Assembly: GCF_024713945.1 (NCBI RefSeq)
Contig: NC_134683.1
Coordinates: 4,155,501 to 4,219,500 of the forward strand
Direction of reading: 5' to 3'
DNA from: Dermatophagoides farinae
Taxonomy: Eukaryota; Arthropoda; Arachnida; Sarcoptiformes; Pyroglyphidae
Length of the DNA: 64,000 nt
Below, piece after piece: positions 24,488 through 36,900 of the stretch (position 1 is the stretch's first letter; each line of letters begins with the position of its first letter). Below the pieces are notes generated by a model. The model was not told the DNA's origin. It was given only the letters and a program-made list of their open reading frames with translations, and did no database searches. A program made the translations under genes and the position numbers.

Positions 24488-25939
24488 CTACAAACCAACC
24501 AAATTATATTCGATAATCAATGATTGATATTTTGAGTGTTTTTTAATAGCATCTCGAAGGAATATTTTACAATGTTTCATTAATTGATCTTCACAATAAT
24601 AATCAGCCATATGGATTAATTCGGCAATATTTTCAGAATTGATTTCGATGTAATCATCGTGTAACATACGCAGAAAAGCATAGTAAGAATCATAGCTGTA
24701 ATCATTGATGATTATCTGATTTTTTTCACTCCATTCACCAGATAACATTTTTCGAAAAAATTTTGATTCAGATTTAAGATAATCTTTACGTACAACTATT
24801 CGTTTATCACCGATTATGAATTCAAAGTCATAATTATCAGGATTATTGAACAGCCATTTGGTTGCTTTCTTAACTTTTGATGGTAATTCAATGGATTCAG
24901 AATCATATTTGATTGATGTTAATCCAAACGTAATGGATCTATCTAGCATTAATGATGATGCAGCAGCAAATGATTTCAGATGACCATCCAATTTTCTGGG
25001 TGATTGCCATTCTCCATATTTGGTCGAACCCCATGCATAATATGATGATCCATCAAAGGCAAATGAAAAATTATTGAATTTCTCACTAGTTACTTTTTTT
25101 ACATTTTCAATCGGTATTTTTACTAGCGTTGATCGATTATTATTATCACCAAGACCAAGTTGTCCTTGATAATTTTGACCACATGCCAAAAGATTACCGT
25201 TTGAGAATAAAAATAATGAATGTGAAAATCCAGCCACAACATCTATGCAGTATTCGGGCACATTGACGTTATAATTATGATGATGATAACGAAGTTCATA
25301 ATTATAATTACTATAAATAGAGTATGGTTTTTCTTGCTCATTCACATCAGCAATACCTAATTGACCATGGAAATTTGACCCCCAGGAATAAATTTGTTTT
25401 GTATTCTTCATTGCAAAAAAATGGTTCCATCCACTAGCTATGAGTTCGACATTTTGTAGACCAATGTTGACCATAGTTTCATATGATGAATTACCACCAA
25501 TAGAGAAGACAATACCATCTTGTCGTAGCAATAGTAAACGATTAAATCCACAAGCAATCATTTTAAATTGATCATTATTTGTGTTGATTAATTTCAAAGT
25601 TTTATTCGTTTTCCATTGTGATTGAAAGGTCGCAATATAAACTTGCCCATCATTAGTTAGAATGGCAACGAAATCTCGGCCATAATCCACTTGTTGAATT
25701 TTTTTGTCATTCAGAATGGGAATCAGTTGTGGTTGCTTCGGATCATTTTTCAACGATAAACTCAGACATATTAGATGACCATAAGCATATGTTGCATTTT
25801 CGGTCATCATTAGAAAATTTTCATTCTTATATAACACACTGACAAGTGAAACAATGGAATGAAGGAATTCTGGTTCGATTGAATCAAAAATATTTTTAAA
25901 TAACCTTATGTCCACATTGGAATCCGGTGATCTTGTCAT
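24488..25939 (-). CDS. RCC1-repeat and BTB domain protein (RCBTB-like), single exon
   Basis: 483 residues from an ATG at 25939 to a TAG. The N-terminal two thirds is a degenerate RCC1 beta-propeller; repeats can be picked out at GRDFVAILTNDGQVY, IYSWGSNFHGQLGIAD, LLACGQNYQGQLGLGDNN and YYAWGSTKYGEW. Residues about 365-460 form a BTB domain (NYDFEFIIGDKRIVVRKDYL...SESKFFRKMLSGEWSE). The same order occurs in RCBTB1/2 (about 530 residues), which bind CUL3 and act as substrate adaptors for ubiquitination. That role is inferred for this divergent, intron-less protein. It sits in a same-strand cluster with a BTB-only relative (26963-27427) and a dead 5' copy (23604-23795), so the locus has been duplicating locally. 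Confidence 0.88.
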   Translation of the reverse strand: MTRSPDSNVDIRLFKNIFDSIEPEFLHSIVSLVSVLYKNENFLMMTENATYAYGHLICLSLSLKNDPKQPQLIPILNDKKIQQVDYGRDFVAILTNDGQVYIATFQSQWKTNKTLKLINTNNDQFKMIACGFNRLLLLRQDGIVFSIGGNSSYETMVNIGLQNVELIASGWNHFFAMKNTKQIYSWGSNFHGQLGIADVNEQEKPYSIYSNYNYELRYHHHNYNVNVPEYCIDVVAGFSHSLFLFSNGNLLACGQNYQGQLGLGDNNNRSTLVKIPIENVKKVTSEKFNNFSFAFDGSSYYAWGSTKYGEWQSPRKLDGHLKSFAAASSLMLDRSITFGLTSIKYDSESIELPSKVKKATKWLFNNPDNYDFEFIIGDKRIVVRKDYLKSESKFFRKMLSGEWSEKNQIIINDYSYDSYYAFLRMLHDDYIEINSENIAELIHMADYYCEDQLMKHCKIFLRDAIKKHSKYQSLIIEYNLVGL

Positions 25940-26962
25940 TTTGTCTTCTGTGACGATGAATTCTGGATATTTGAAACGTGCAAAATATGACGATTTGAAA
26001 ATTGAAAATTCGACAAATTGGCCACATTTTCACGATTATTTATACTTAAAAATTGAAAACACTGGAAGAATGTTGTTGTAGTGAATAATAAAAAGAGATA
26101 AAAACCTGTCGAATATAATTCATTTGGGACATTCTGCCAATCTTTTCTCCTTATTCTTAGTATCTATTTACCATGGTTGTGGTGTGAAAATGGAATGCTC
26201 ATAAACACAAACACACACACTCATGTTTCTTCTGAGATCAATCATGTTGAGTGCTTCGATGATAACAACAGGTGGGCAAAAGTATTGCAATGTCATTTAT
26301 TCATTTACGTCGGTATTTTTATGATATGGCGGATTTTGATATTGTACCATATAACTTTTATATTTTCCATGTGCTTTTCATCTTCTATTGTCATCATTGT
26401 TTTCTGTTATAGGTTTTTTTTTGGATCAATATCATCGATTTTTTTTTTCTTTCTTTGTTTCATTTTTGTCCAGTCTTTTAAAATCGATTTATTTTTATTA
26501 AAAAAATGAAAAAATTTTAAAATAAATTGAAATTGATCAATAATCATTGATTGCAGAATTTATTTATTTTTATCGTTAATTTCGAATACATGATTAACCT
26601 TAGAAAGGTAACCTTATCGATATTGCGGGAAAGGTAACCTACGTAAATTTTACGTAGTTGATATGCCTAACTTATTTCCGCTATAAAAATTATTTATCTG
26701 ATTATTTATGTCAAATTTTATCGTTAATTCGTTGAATCACACCTCTATTTTATATATTTTTTTTAAATTAATTTTTCAAAAGTGGAAAGTTGAAAAATTT
26801 CAAATTAAAGATATGGTGTAAATTTTGAGTTTTTATTTTATTGTCAATTTTGAAATTATCACAGCGTCAAGAAAAAATAAAAAATGATCCTGTAAATATG
26901 ATTAACTGAAAATCACATGAAATGAAAAAACAAATAGAAATGAGCAAATTTAAGTAAAAAAA
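25940..26962. other. Spacer between the two BTB genes
   Basis: About 1 kb containing the 5' flank of the RCC1-BTB gene and the 3' flank of the BTB-only gene. A block at 26162-26205 is repeated at 27621-27666 upstream of the second gene. Structured short repeats lie at 26592-26660 and minus-strand AATAAA hexamers at 26832-26842. No coding region is supported. Confidence 0.65.
26832..26842 (-). terminator. Candidate polyadenylation signals of the BTB-only gene
   Basis: Two overlapping AATAAA hexamers on the minus strand about 120 nt downstream of the TGA at 26963. Confidence 0.45.
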
Positions 26963-27427
26963 TCAAGAATTTTCAAATGGCTCCAAAATGCTTTGAATTT
27001 GATCATCAAAACCATCCAAATCATAGTTACGAATCAATGGCAGATATTTGTTTCGATTTTGATAGCATAAGATTTGGCGAATGAAATTCTTGCAATAAAT
27101 CATCAATTGTTTTTCATCATGAGAATAAGCCAGTTTAGTCAGTTCGGCAATGTTAGTTGAGTCAATTTTGATGTAATCATCATGTAGCATTCGGAGGTAT
27201 GCATAGTATGTTTCATAACAATAATCGTCGATGTTCATACTGCAGTCTTTACCTGGTGATTCAGATAAATATTTGGCAAAGTATTCAGATGCATATCTGG
27301 GATAATTTTTATTTCCATAAATACGTTTCTCACCGATTATAAATTGAATATCGTGATAATCAGGATTGTTGAATAACCATTTAAACGTTTTGTCCTTCAC
27401 TGTTGATGATTCATAATAATAATCCAT
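26963..27427 (-). CDS. BTB-only paralogue of the RCC1-BTB gene
   Basis: 154 residues from an ATG at 27427. After a short leader (MDYYYESSTVKDK) the protein aligns with the C-terminal third of the neighbouring RCC1-BTB protein. Shared blocks include KWLFNNPD, IQFIIGEKRI against FEFIIGDKRI, YYAYLRMLHDDYIKI against YYAFLRMLHDDYIEI, and NIAELTKLA. The RCC1 propeller is missing altogether. The upstream block at 27621-27666 resembles the parent's upstream block, so the unit looks like a tandem duplicate that kept its promoter side and BTB exon and lost about 1 kb between. The frame is intact and many substitutions are conservative, so it may still be expressed, perhaps as a BTB dimerisation partner. 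That function is speculation. Confidence 0.75.
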   Translation of the reverse strand: MDYYYESSTVKDKTFKWLFNNPDYHDIQFIIGEKRIYGNKNYPRYASEYFAKYLSESPGKDCSMNIDDYCYETYYAYLRMLHDDYIKIDSTNIAELTKLAYSHDEKQLMIYCKNFIRQILCYQNRNKYLPLIRNYDLDGFDDQIQSILEPFENS

Positions 27428-27993
27428 CTTGTTTTCTGTTCAAAAATATGTTTTATTTAAATAACGAAGCATTTGTTATAGATGACAAATCAGCATTAAT
27501 AAACAAAATTACAATTTTCCTTTTATATATGCTTAAAAATGAATATAGAAATATCTTGAACTTTACCACCAAGCTATGTGTAATAGTTAAAGTTTTCCTT
27601 TTTCAACATTTTCGGTGACGATCTATTTACTATGGTTGTGGTGTGACAATGCAAATGCCCATAAACACACACATACACACACACAAAAATCGGTACTGAC
27701 GCGACAAATATATACGTGAATAATGCACAAATTTGTATTTAACAAAAAACAAATGAAAGTAAAAAAAAAATCTCTATTTTTCTTTTTAAATCTAAATACA
27801 AAAAAATAATAATAATAAAGGGCAACACATATTTCCAGCAGCCGCCTGCAAGGTATATGTTTTCGACCGAAAAAACAAACAAACAAATAATCTGTTCATA
27901 TGTTCACATAAATTGTATTAAATAAATAAATGAAAAAAAAATCAAGTTTATGGACTAATTTGAGCATAACGATTTGTGTTCAAGTCCGATTGA
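27428..27993. other. Spacer between BTB-only gene and cadherin 3' end
   Basis: 566 nt with the BTB-only upstream region on the left and the cadherin 3' UTR on the right, transcribed in the same direction. It includes a CA tract near 27664-27685 and no supported coding region. I found no AATAAA for the cadherin here; a variant signal may be used. Confidence 0.55.
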
Positions 27994-30900
27994 TTAATGA
28001 CGATCAGAATTTTTTGATTTTCGAGATGACCAACTTGTTCCACTAAATGAATTTCTAGATCGGCCAGATCCACGTGAATATCCGGACCTAAAAATGGAAA
28101 AAAAATTTGAATAGAATTTAAAACGTGAATTGTAACACATCATACCAATCATTGTTTGAATCATGGACAGCCATTGTTAAATTAGTTTTAGCATATCTTT
28201 CCGAATATGGAGGACTACGTGGTGGATTTAAAGCCGATGCACCATCCGGTGGTGATACTTGACGACTTTTGGCTGATATTTCTGTATGAGCTGAACGGCC
28301 ATCCAAAATGCTTCCATTTCGTTTGAAAGAATTCATACTTTCCATATAATCACCATTTCTAAGGAAGGAAAAAACAACAACAATTAAGGAAAACGAAGCC
28401 AAACATAAACAGAAAAAAAACATACCCAAAACCTTCACAAGAATAATTGGAAATATTTCCAACCGGTATACCACGACTACCATAAATGGATTTTGGACCA
28501 GCCATCAAAGGATTTTTAATATTATACAAATTTTGTTGTTCCCATGTTGTTTGTCGTTGACGAATTTTTCTATTGAAAATAAATTTTTCATAATTATAAA
28601 ATCTTTCACTATATATAAAGTCGTGATAGTAACCTTTCTTTACAAGATGAACAAAGTAAAGCTATAGCCAATACTGTGCCCAGAAAAATGACGGAAGACA
28701 ATGCAATGATAGCGATTTCAGTGGCACCCATTTGACTTATTTTTTCCTGCACAGTAACACCCTGTATCCGGCGAATTCGAAATGAACGTAAATTTTCGAC
28801 AATTTGTTGAGAATTTTTACGAAAGACACTAAAACAATAATGATAAGAATTGGAATAAAAAATTTTCAACGATAATCAATAAAAAAAAATACTTACTCAA
28901 GAAGTGTTTCAGTATCGACAATTTCATTATTATCTTTATTGACAGCATAAAGAAAAACATCGGTAGAATGTGTTTCCTGTATATCACCTTCTAAATGTGG
29001 ACCAAGTTTTGCTAATTTTACATCAAAATCCGTCGTATTACTCAAGTAGTTGATAATTTCTGGATATTTTTTCTCAATCATAATTGGTTCTCTATCCGCT
29101 ACGAATAGAATCATTTTCGTTTCAGGTAAAACATGAATCTGGCAAAATAAATCAACAAAAATTGATGAAAAAAAATCAATCCAAAAAAAAACGAAAACAT
29201 CAATACAATATATTATCACTTACAAATACAGTGGTTGTAGCTGAATTACCATTTTCACTACCTTCACAATCGGTGGCTTTCACATCGAAACCATACATTT
29301 TACCACCATCCAAATTGAATGTAACCATTGATCGAATATCACCACTAATCGGATCGATATAGAATTTTGTATGTGAATCATCACCACGAGATAATAATTC
29401 ATAACGAATTGCTGAATTAAGACCAATGTCAGCATCTTTTGCCTGTTTGTGTGTGTGTGAATAATGATGAATAAGATTTTTTTTATTTATTAACAATTTT
29501 GTATCAGAAAGTGAATATATACTTACATTAACTTTAACGACTTTGAAACCAAATGAAGCTTCAAGCGGAACGGCAGCAACAATTGGACGATCATTGTTAT
29601 TGGCAAAAATGGGCGAATTATCATTTTCATCTAGAACATGTACAACAACCAATGATTCATCATATGCCAGATGATTATTATGACTTTCAGTTGTGGTCAA
29701 ATGTTGATACAATGCATTTATATCACGGCCAACACGACGATGTATGACATTTTCAGCTTTAATTTTTAAATGATATACATCTTTCTTTTCACGATCCAAA
29801 CTTTTCATCAATAAAAGTCGACCATTTTCATGCTCTATTTTAAATGTGCCTGTGTTTGGTATTTTAATAATAATAACGATTTATAAACACACAAGTGTTG
29901 CAATGAGTAAACAAAACAAAACAAACAAAAAAAATCGAAATCAATAAAATTAGCACCAAAAAAAAAAGAATCAGAAAAAATACATTCAAATATTATGAAA
30001 AATCCATACCTCTATAATCGGATCCAACAATCCGATAGTGTGGTGATTTTCTCGCAATTTCATCGGTTGAATTCAGATCAATCAATAGAATCGGTGTCAA
30101 TTGATTTTCTTTCACTGATACTTCATAAAGACGTTGTGGGAAAAGTCGCACACCTTGTCCAGTACCTACAATTATATTAACCTATGTTTGGAAAATTTCA
30201 GAAAAAAAATATTGAAATTAGAATTTGCATTTTTTTTCTCAATTTGTTTCGTTTCAGAATGAAAAAAAAATGAAACCAAACAAAAGAGAAAGAAAAATTT
30301 ACATACCTCAGCCGTATCGGATTTTGGTGGTTCACTATCATCTTCAGATTTGACAATCAAACGATAATGATTACGATAATTACTATCCAATGGTTTGACT
30401 AGTTTAATTTTACCACTATTTTTATCCACTGAAAAGGCATCGATCTCATCGGAATCTATTTGTGTGAGTGTGTGAAAAAAAAGAAAAGGAATGTGAAATG
30501 AAAACACACCATTGAAAACATATCATTAATTGGTAATCAAATTTTTTTTTTCATACTAAGTAAATAATATTTAAATGGGCCATCACCGGCATCCAATTTA
30601 TAGACAATATCACCGGGTTTAGCATTTTCAGCCACTTCAACAGTATAAACAGCTTTAGAAAAATCTGGTACAGAATCCGGTGTATCGGCTACAGTGACCC
30701 AAAGTTTCGCCGCTGATGATAGGCTAGGATTGCCTTTATCATATGCAATGACAGTTATGTTGTAGAAATTTTTCTCCTCAAAATCCAATGTAGACAATGT
30801 CCAAACAGTTCCATCTGAATAAAAAAAAAGACGATTTAAAATCAAAATTTTTTTCATTCATAAAAATCATCAATAATTCGTCATACCTTTACCATCAATA

Positions 30901-33900
30901 TAAAATTTATTATCATGACCGGCACCTAATTTATAGAAAACTTGACCATTCTCGCCTAAATCCGGATCAAATGCAGCAATCTGTGTCACTTTATGACCAG
31001 GATCAAGATTTTCCGGTACATGTGCTAGATATGGATCCGTATAGAAACGTGGCCTTTCATCATTTTTATCAAGCTATATAACAACAATAATAAAAATAAA
31101 TAAATGTAAAATAGGATAAAAAAAAAGAAAAATCAATTGAATTGAAACAAACAATTGTTCAATGGATTCATCATCATCATCATCATCATGAGAATGATGG
31201 CTGCATGATAAACAACAATAACAATAATAATCAAACAATCCAATAACAATAAACAATCGATCGATTGATACTACTTACAATTGTAATTTTAACTTCGACC
31301 GTTGAATTGCTTGGAGGCTCGCCATAATCCAATGCCTAAAATAGCCATTATTTGACAATAATAAACATACACACACACAAACAAAAATATTCACAAGAAG
31401 CAATGATTATGTATGATGATCGTCGTCATTATGATTATAATCCAAATTAAATAACAACAAAATGAATGTTAGAATAGATAAGAAAAAAAAATCAAAAATA
31501 CGAACCGTTACTTCGAATGTATAGATTTCTCTTTGCTCACGATCAATGAAACCATGTGCAAATAATTCGCCCGTATGTACATCGATTGAAAATGGAAAAT
31601 CTAAATAAACAAAAAGTGAGGGTGTGTGTGAGAGGAGATCATTTTTCGAATGTAAATCATCATCCTTTATTTAGACAGACTCATAAACCTTACCTGATGC
31701 AACATTTGATGATATCAAGTATTCGACAAGACCATTTTTGCCAATATCTTCATCTCTAGCTCTTAGGACACCTAATTTAACCTTATCATTTGTATAATTA
31801 CTTTCAGCAATACTAAAACTATATGATGATGAATCGAATGTTGGTTTATGATTATTAACATCAATGATGGTCACATTTACGGTGGTTCGAGCCGATAATC
31901 CACCACCATCCACGGCTGATACATTCATAAAATAAATGGTACCAGGTTTCAGTGAACCAACAACAAAAATTTCACCAGTTATACGATCAATACGGATATC
32001 ACCATTACCACCACCGGTTATATAGTATTGTATTTTTGAATTCGAACCTTCATCAATATCGGTAGCACGTACTTCCACTACTTTCGATCCAGGTTTAGCA
32101 ATTTCAGGCAATAGTACAAAAAGTGGTCCATGTTGAAAAATCGGTGCATTATCATTTTCATCTTCAACATTTATAATCAAATCTGTAGCTGAACTTAATC
32201 CACCCATATCTTTAGCGATCACCTTGAATTTATAAGCTGATCGTGTTTCACGATCCAATTGTTGTGCATAGGATCTAACGGTGTAAATATAACCGAGCCA
32301 GAATTCAATATCGTAAACATATCGGCACCATCACCAGAAAGTGAATATTCAATCATTGAATTATTACCAATATCATTATCGATTGCTTTAATCATTGGCA
32401 CAATATGAACGGCTGTACCGGCTTTTGAATTTTCTTTTACCGTACCGGTATATGAATATGGAAATGTTGGCACCTGGTCATTTTCATCCAACACATCAAT
32501 TATAACTTCACTGACACTCACTTTAGTGGTAGGATGTTTTTCCTCTATTTTCACTGTGAAAACATATTTACTACGTTTTTCACGATCAAGACCAACTTTT
32601 GTATAGATTTCACCATCAGCTGTTATGTTGAATATGGAACGCATTTCTGAATTAACAATTGTATAACGTTTCGAAGATTTTACACGATGTTTTCTTGGTT
32701 TCAAATCAACTTTACCAACGAATGAATTTTTCAAATTTTCACCAATTTCAAATCGATAATATGCTTGTTCAAATCTTGGATCACGTTCTTCAGCTTCATT
32801 GACAATAATATTCAACAATGTACTAGATTTCCATATGCCATCAAAAACTTCAACGGTAATTGAATATTGTTGACTTTCAGATACATCCAATTGTCTTGAA
32901 ACATTAACAATACCGTTGTCAGGATTTATTGCAAACGGTACATTACCGGTATTTTTCGAGAATGAATAAACCAAATTCGTTAATGCCGTTGAATCAGCAT
33001 CACTAGCTTTCAATTCTGTAAGTATCATTCCTACGGCTGAATCTTCCGATATAAAATGATAATAAACTTCTTTTTCAAATTTAGGTGGTGAATCATTGAT
33101 ATCCTGTATGATAACGGCCACCATTGTTTTGCCAATTCGTGGTGGTGTTCCTTTGTCTTTGGCAGCGATGAATACTAAATGAAGAGCAGCTTCAGGTACA
33201 TTGTATTTTTCACGATCCAATTCAGAAACAACAGTCAACAATGGGCCACCTTCATCCACATCTAATCGAAATTCACCATTTGAATTGCCGTCAACAATAT
33301 AGACTTCCATTTGTCGATTAATACCATCATCATAATCAACAACCGGGAGACGTAATCTAGTTCCAACACTTGTTGGTCCTTCCGTTACATTCAACATGAA
33401 TGTTTCATTCAAAAATGTCGGTGTCCAATCATTTTCATCCAAAATAATCACATGAACACTAGCCCAACCGGTATTGTTTGCCGAATCGATAGCCACCACT
33501 TTCAAAACATGAGCCGGAGATTTTTCCCGATCAGGTGATTCTTTTACCGAAACAACACCAGTTTTTGTTTCCATATGAAACAATTGATCATTATTACCGG
33601 CAACAATGAAATATCGTAATTTACCATCATCAGTTTCATCATTATCTTTTGCGGACAAAGTGGTCACTACATGACCAACAGGTGTATTTTCTTTCAATTC
33701 AACAATATATTCTGATTGTGAAAACATTGGACTATTATCATTAACATCTTCAATTAAAATTTTTACACGAATATTAGCAGTACATTTTGCATTGGATGCT
33801 GACACTGATAATGTATAGATGCCTTGTAAAAATTTTGCCATACGATCACGATCAATTGGACGTTTAATTTTAAGTGTTACATTCTTTGGTATTTCATTAT

Positions 33901-36900
33901 CAACCACTGAATCGATATAGAAATTATCATTAGAATTATCTTCAGTAATTTGATAAACAATATTATTGCCATTCCATTTATTCATATCAACAAGCATTAA
34001 ATCATCAATGACAACCATATCGATTGGTGAATTCTCTTCGATCGATGCATAATATTCACTAAATGGAAATTTTGGACATTTTGTATTCGTTTCCGATAAT
34101 TTTATGACAACACCAGCTTCTGAATAACGTTTCATATCATTTTTATTGTGTGCAACAACAACAAAATGATATGTACTATCTCGGGCATTCATATATTCAA
34201 TACGTGAAGTAGAATAAATACGACCACTATCATGATCGATTGTGAATTTTTTTGTATTCAAATTCGATATATTATACCAAATATGACCACCACTTGGTAT
34301 TTTTGCCCTAGGCATTAGAATCGTTCGTCCTGGATCGACAACATTTTCCAATTGGATATAATATTGTGTTGATGTAAATAATGGCATTGTTTCTTCAACA
34401 AGATCATTATAAACTTCAATTTGTATATCAATTGAACTAGATAATGGTCGTTTTTCGGCTTGATCACGGACAACAATTTTGAATAAATCATGATGTGGCA
34501 TTAATTTTTGTAATGCAAATATTTGTCCAGTTTTTGGATTGATTGTAAACAATGGATTTGGTGGTTCAATTGAAAAATGTAATACATTATTACCATGTTC
34601 ATTACTATCTAGATCGATTGCTTGAACAGTGTAGATTACTTCTTCATTTGGTGAAACTGATTGTGGTATACGAATTACTTTCGGTATGGAAAGAATCTCC
34701 GGTTTATGATCATTTGTATCGATCACTTTAATCTGTACCACTGTTGTTATGAATTGTGAGTCTTTAGCTTCATCACGTGCTTCAATATTGATTTCATGAA
34801 ATCGTGCCGTCTCATAATCCAATGGTGCTATCAACATTATTTGTCCAGAATCTTTATCAATACGAAATGCTACCGGATATGTAGATTTAATGATTCGATA
34901 ATTGATCTTACCGGCTTTTCCTTGATCTGGATCATAAGCTTTTACGGTGGCTATAGCAATACCGGAAAGATTTTCTTCAACTTCTACAGAATAATAAAAT
35001 CGATCAAATTTCGGTGGATGATTATGAGTGTTTGATGAACGAACGACCAATATTGCTTTGCCAATATTCGGTGTAATACCATGATCCTGAGCGAATACAT
35101 CCATTTCAAAAGTAAAATTTTGTTTATTATTCGGAAAATTTGATACCAAACGAACCAGACCAGTTTTGGAATCTATTTCAAACATTCCATGTGTATTTTT
35201 AATCCAATACGTAACTTCACCATTATTTGCCATATCTGGATCACTAGCATGAACCTGTATGACAGTTTGTCCTGGATGTGAATCATATGGTATGGATACA
35301 ACATATTTCTGTTGTTCAAACATTGGTTGATTATCATTTTCATCCAATACTTCAATAGAAACCGGTACAGTTGTTTCAAATTTTCCATCATTAGCAACAA
35401 CAAAAAATTCATAACGATCCTGTTGTTCACGATCCAATATTTTTCTCGTACAAAGATCACCAGTAGATTTATTCAATTCAAATGATTGACTATCACGGCC
35501 ACTACTACTGCCAAGAAAATAGCTTACAGTATCAACAGAATCACGTGAATCAGCTTCAATCTTGAGAAAACAATGACCGGCCGGCTTATTTTCATTGATT
35601 GTTACCGTATATGATGGTTTATTAAAAATGGGTGGATGATTGTCTGAAAAAAAATTTGAGAAAAAAAAAGACATTGAATGTTATATATATAGTCATAAAA
35701 GGCAAAAATGGAGACATTGATTGACAACAACAACAACAACTTACTAATATCTTTAACATCAATTGTAACGATAGTTAATCCAACCAATGGTGTTTGATGT
35801 GAATCTTTTGCCTGTACTAATAATGAAAATTGTTTTTGTTTATCATAATCAATCAATGACCATTTTCCATTATTAATACGTATTTGGCCATTTTCTTTAT
35901 CAATAGTGAATAATTCATTATCATTACCACCCACAATTGAATATGTAATTGAATTATTTTGTAAATCTTTATCTATGGCTTTAACCTGTATGATTGGCTG
36001 TTGTTGTTGTTGTTGTTGCTGCTGCTGCTGCTGCTGTAGATGATGTGATGATTGTAAAGATTCTTCTTGTTGTTGTTGCTGTTGTTGATCAGCTTCCAAT
36101 ACAATACCAAAATAATTATTTGATGTAAATGCTGGTGGATAATCATTACTTTCTTGTACACGAACAATAATCTGTACACCAAGACTAAAATTTTGTGGCA
36201 TACCATCATCGGTGGCACGAACAACAAATGTATATTGTGTTTTACCATCCAATGGTTTCCGTACATAGATACGACCCGAATCGGATTCAATAGTAAAATA
36301 ACTATGATCTTCATCATGTATCGAATAATAAACATTGTTTCCATCATCATCAATGGCTTTCACTTGACCTACATTCGTTCCTTCCACTGCTTTCTCTTGT
36401 ACATAAAATTCATATGGTAATCCAATAAATTTTGGTGAAAATTCATTTATATTCGCCACATAAATATTGACCTTTGCCGAACTCCAACGGGGATCTTGGC
36501 CACCATCAGCTGCAATCAAATCAAATTCCAATTGATTTCGTGATTCATAATCCAATGGTTTATTCAACATTATCGAACCGGTTGTATGATTAATGGCAAA
36601 ATATGATGTATCCAATTCATTGCCTTCAATTTTGAAAAAGGATATTTTACCATTCGCTCCATAATCATTATCGGAAACACGAAAAAATGGTGGTAACGAT
36701 GTACCTGGTGGTAAACTTTCCGGTAATTCCAGACCATAACGATCTTCATTAAATTTTGGTGAATTATCATTCTGTATGTAGATAAATTTGATAATGATAA
36801 AAAAAAACATGAAAACATAACAAACAAATATAACACTTACCACATCGGTAATTTCAATAACAACCGGTACTGATGTATTGAACGTATTGATCGATAACAT

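Noticed and set aside
35173-36353. Additional minus-strand frames rich in Met and Ile within the cadherin region
   Set aside because: They are alternative frames of the main cadherin exons, which carry the conserved repeats.
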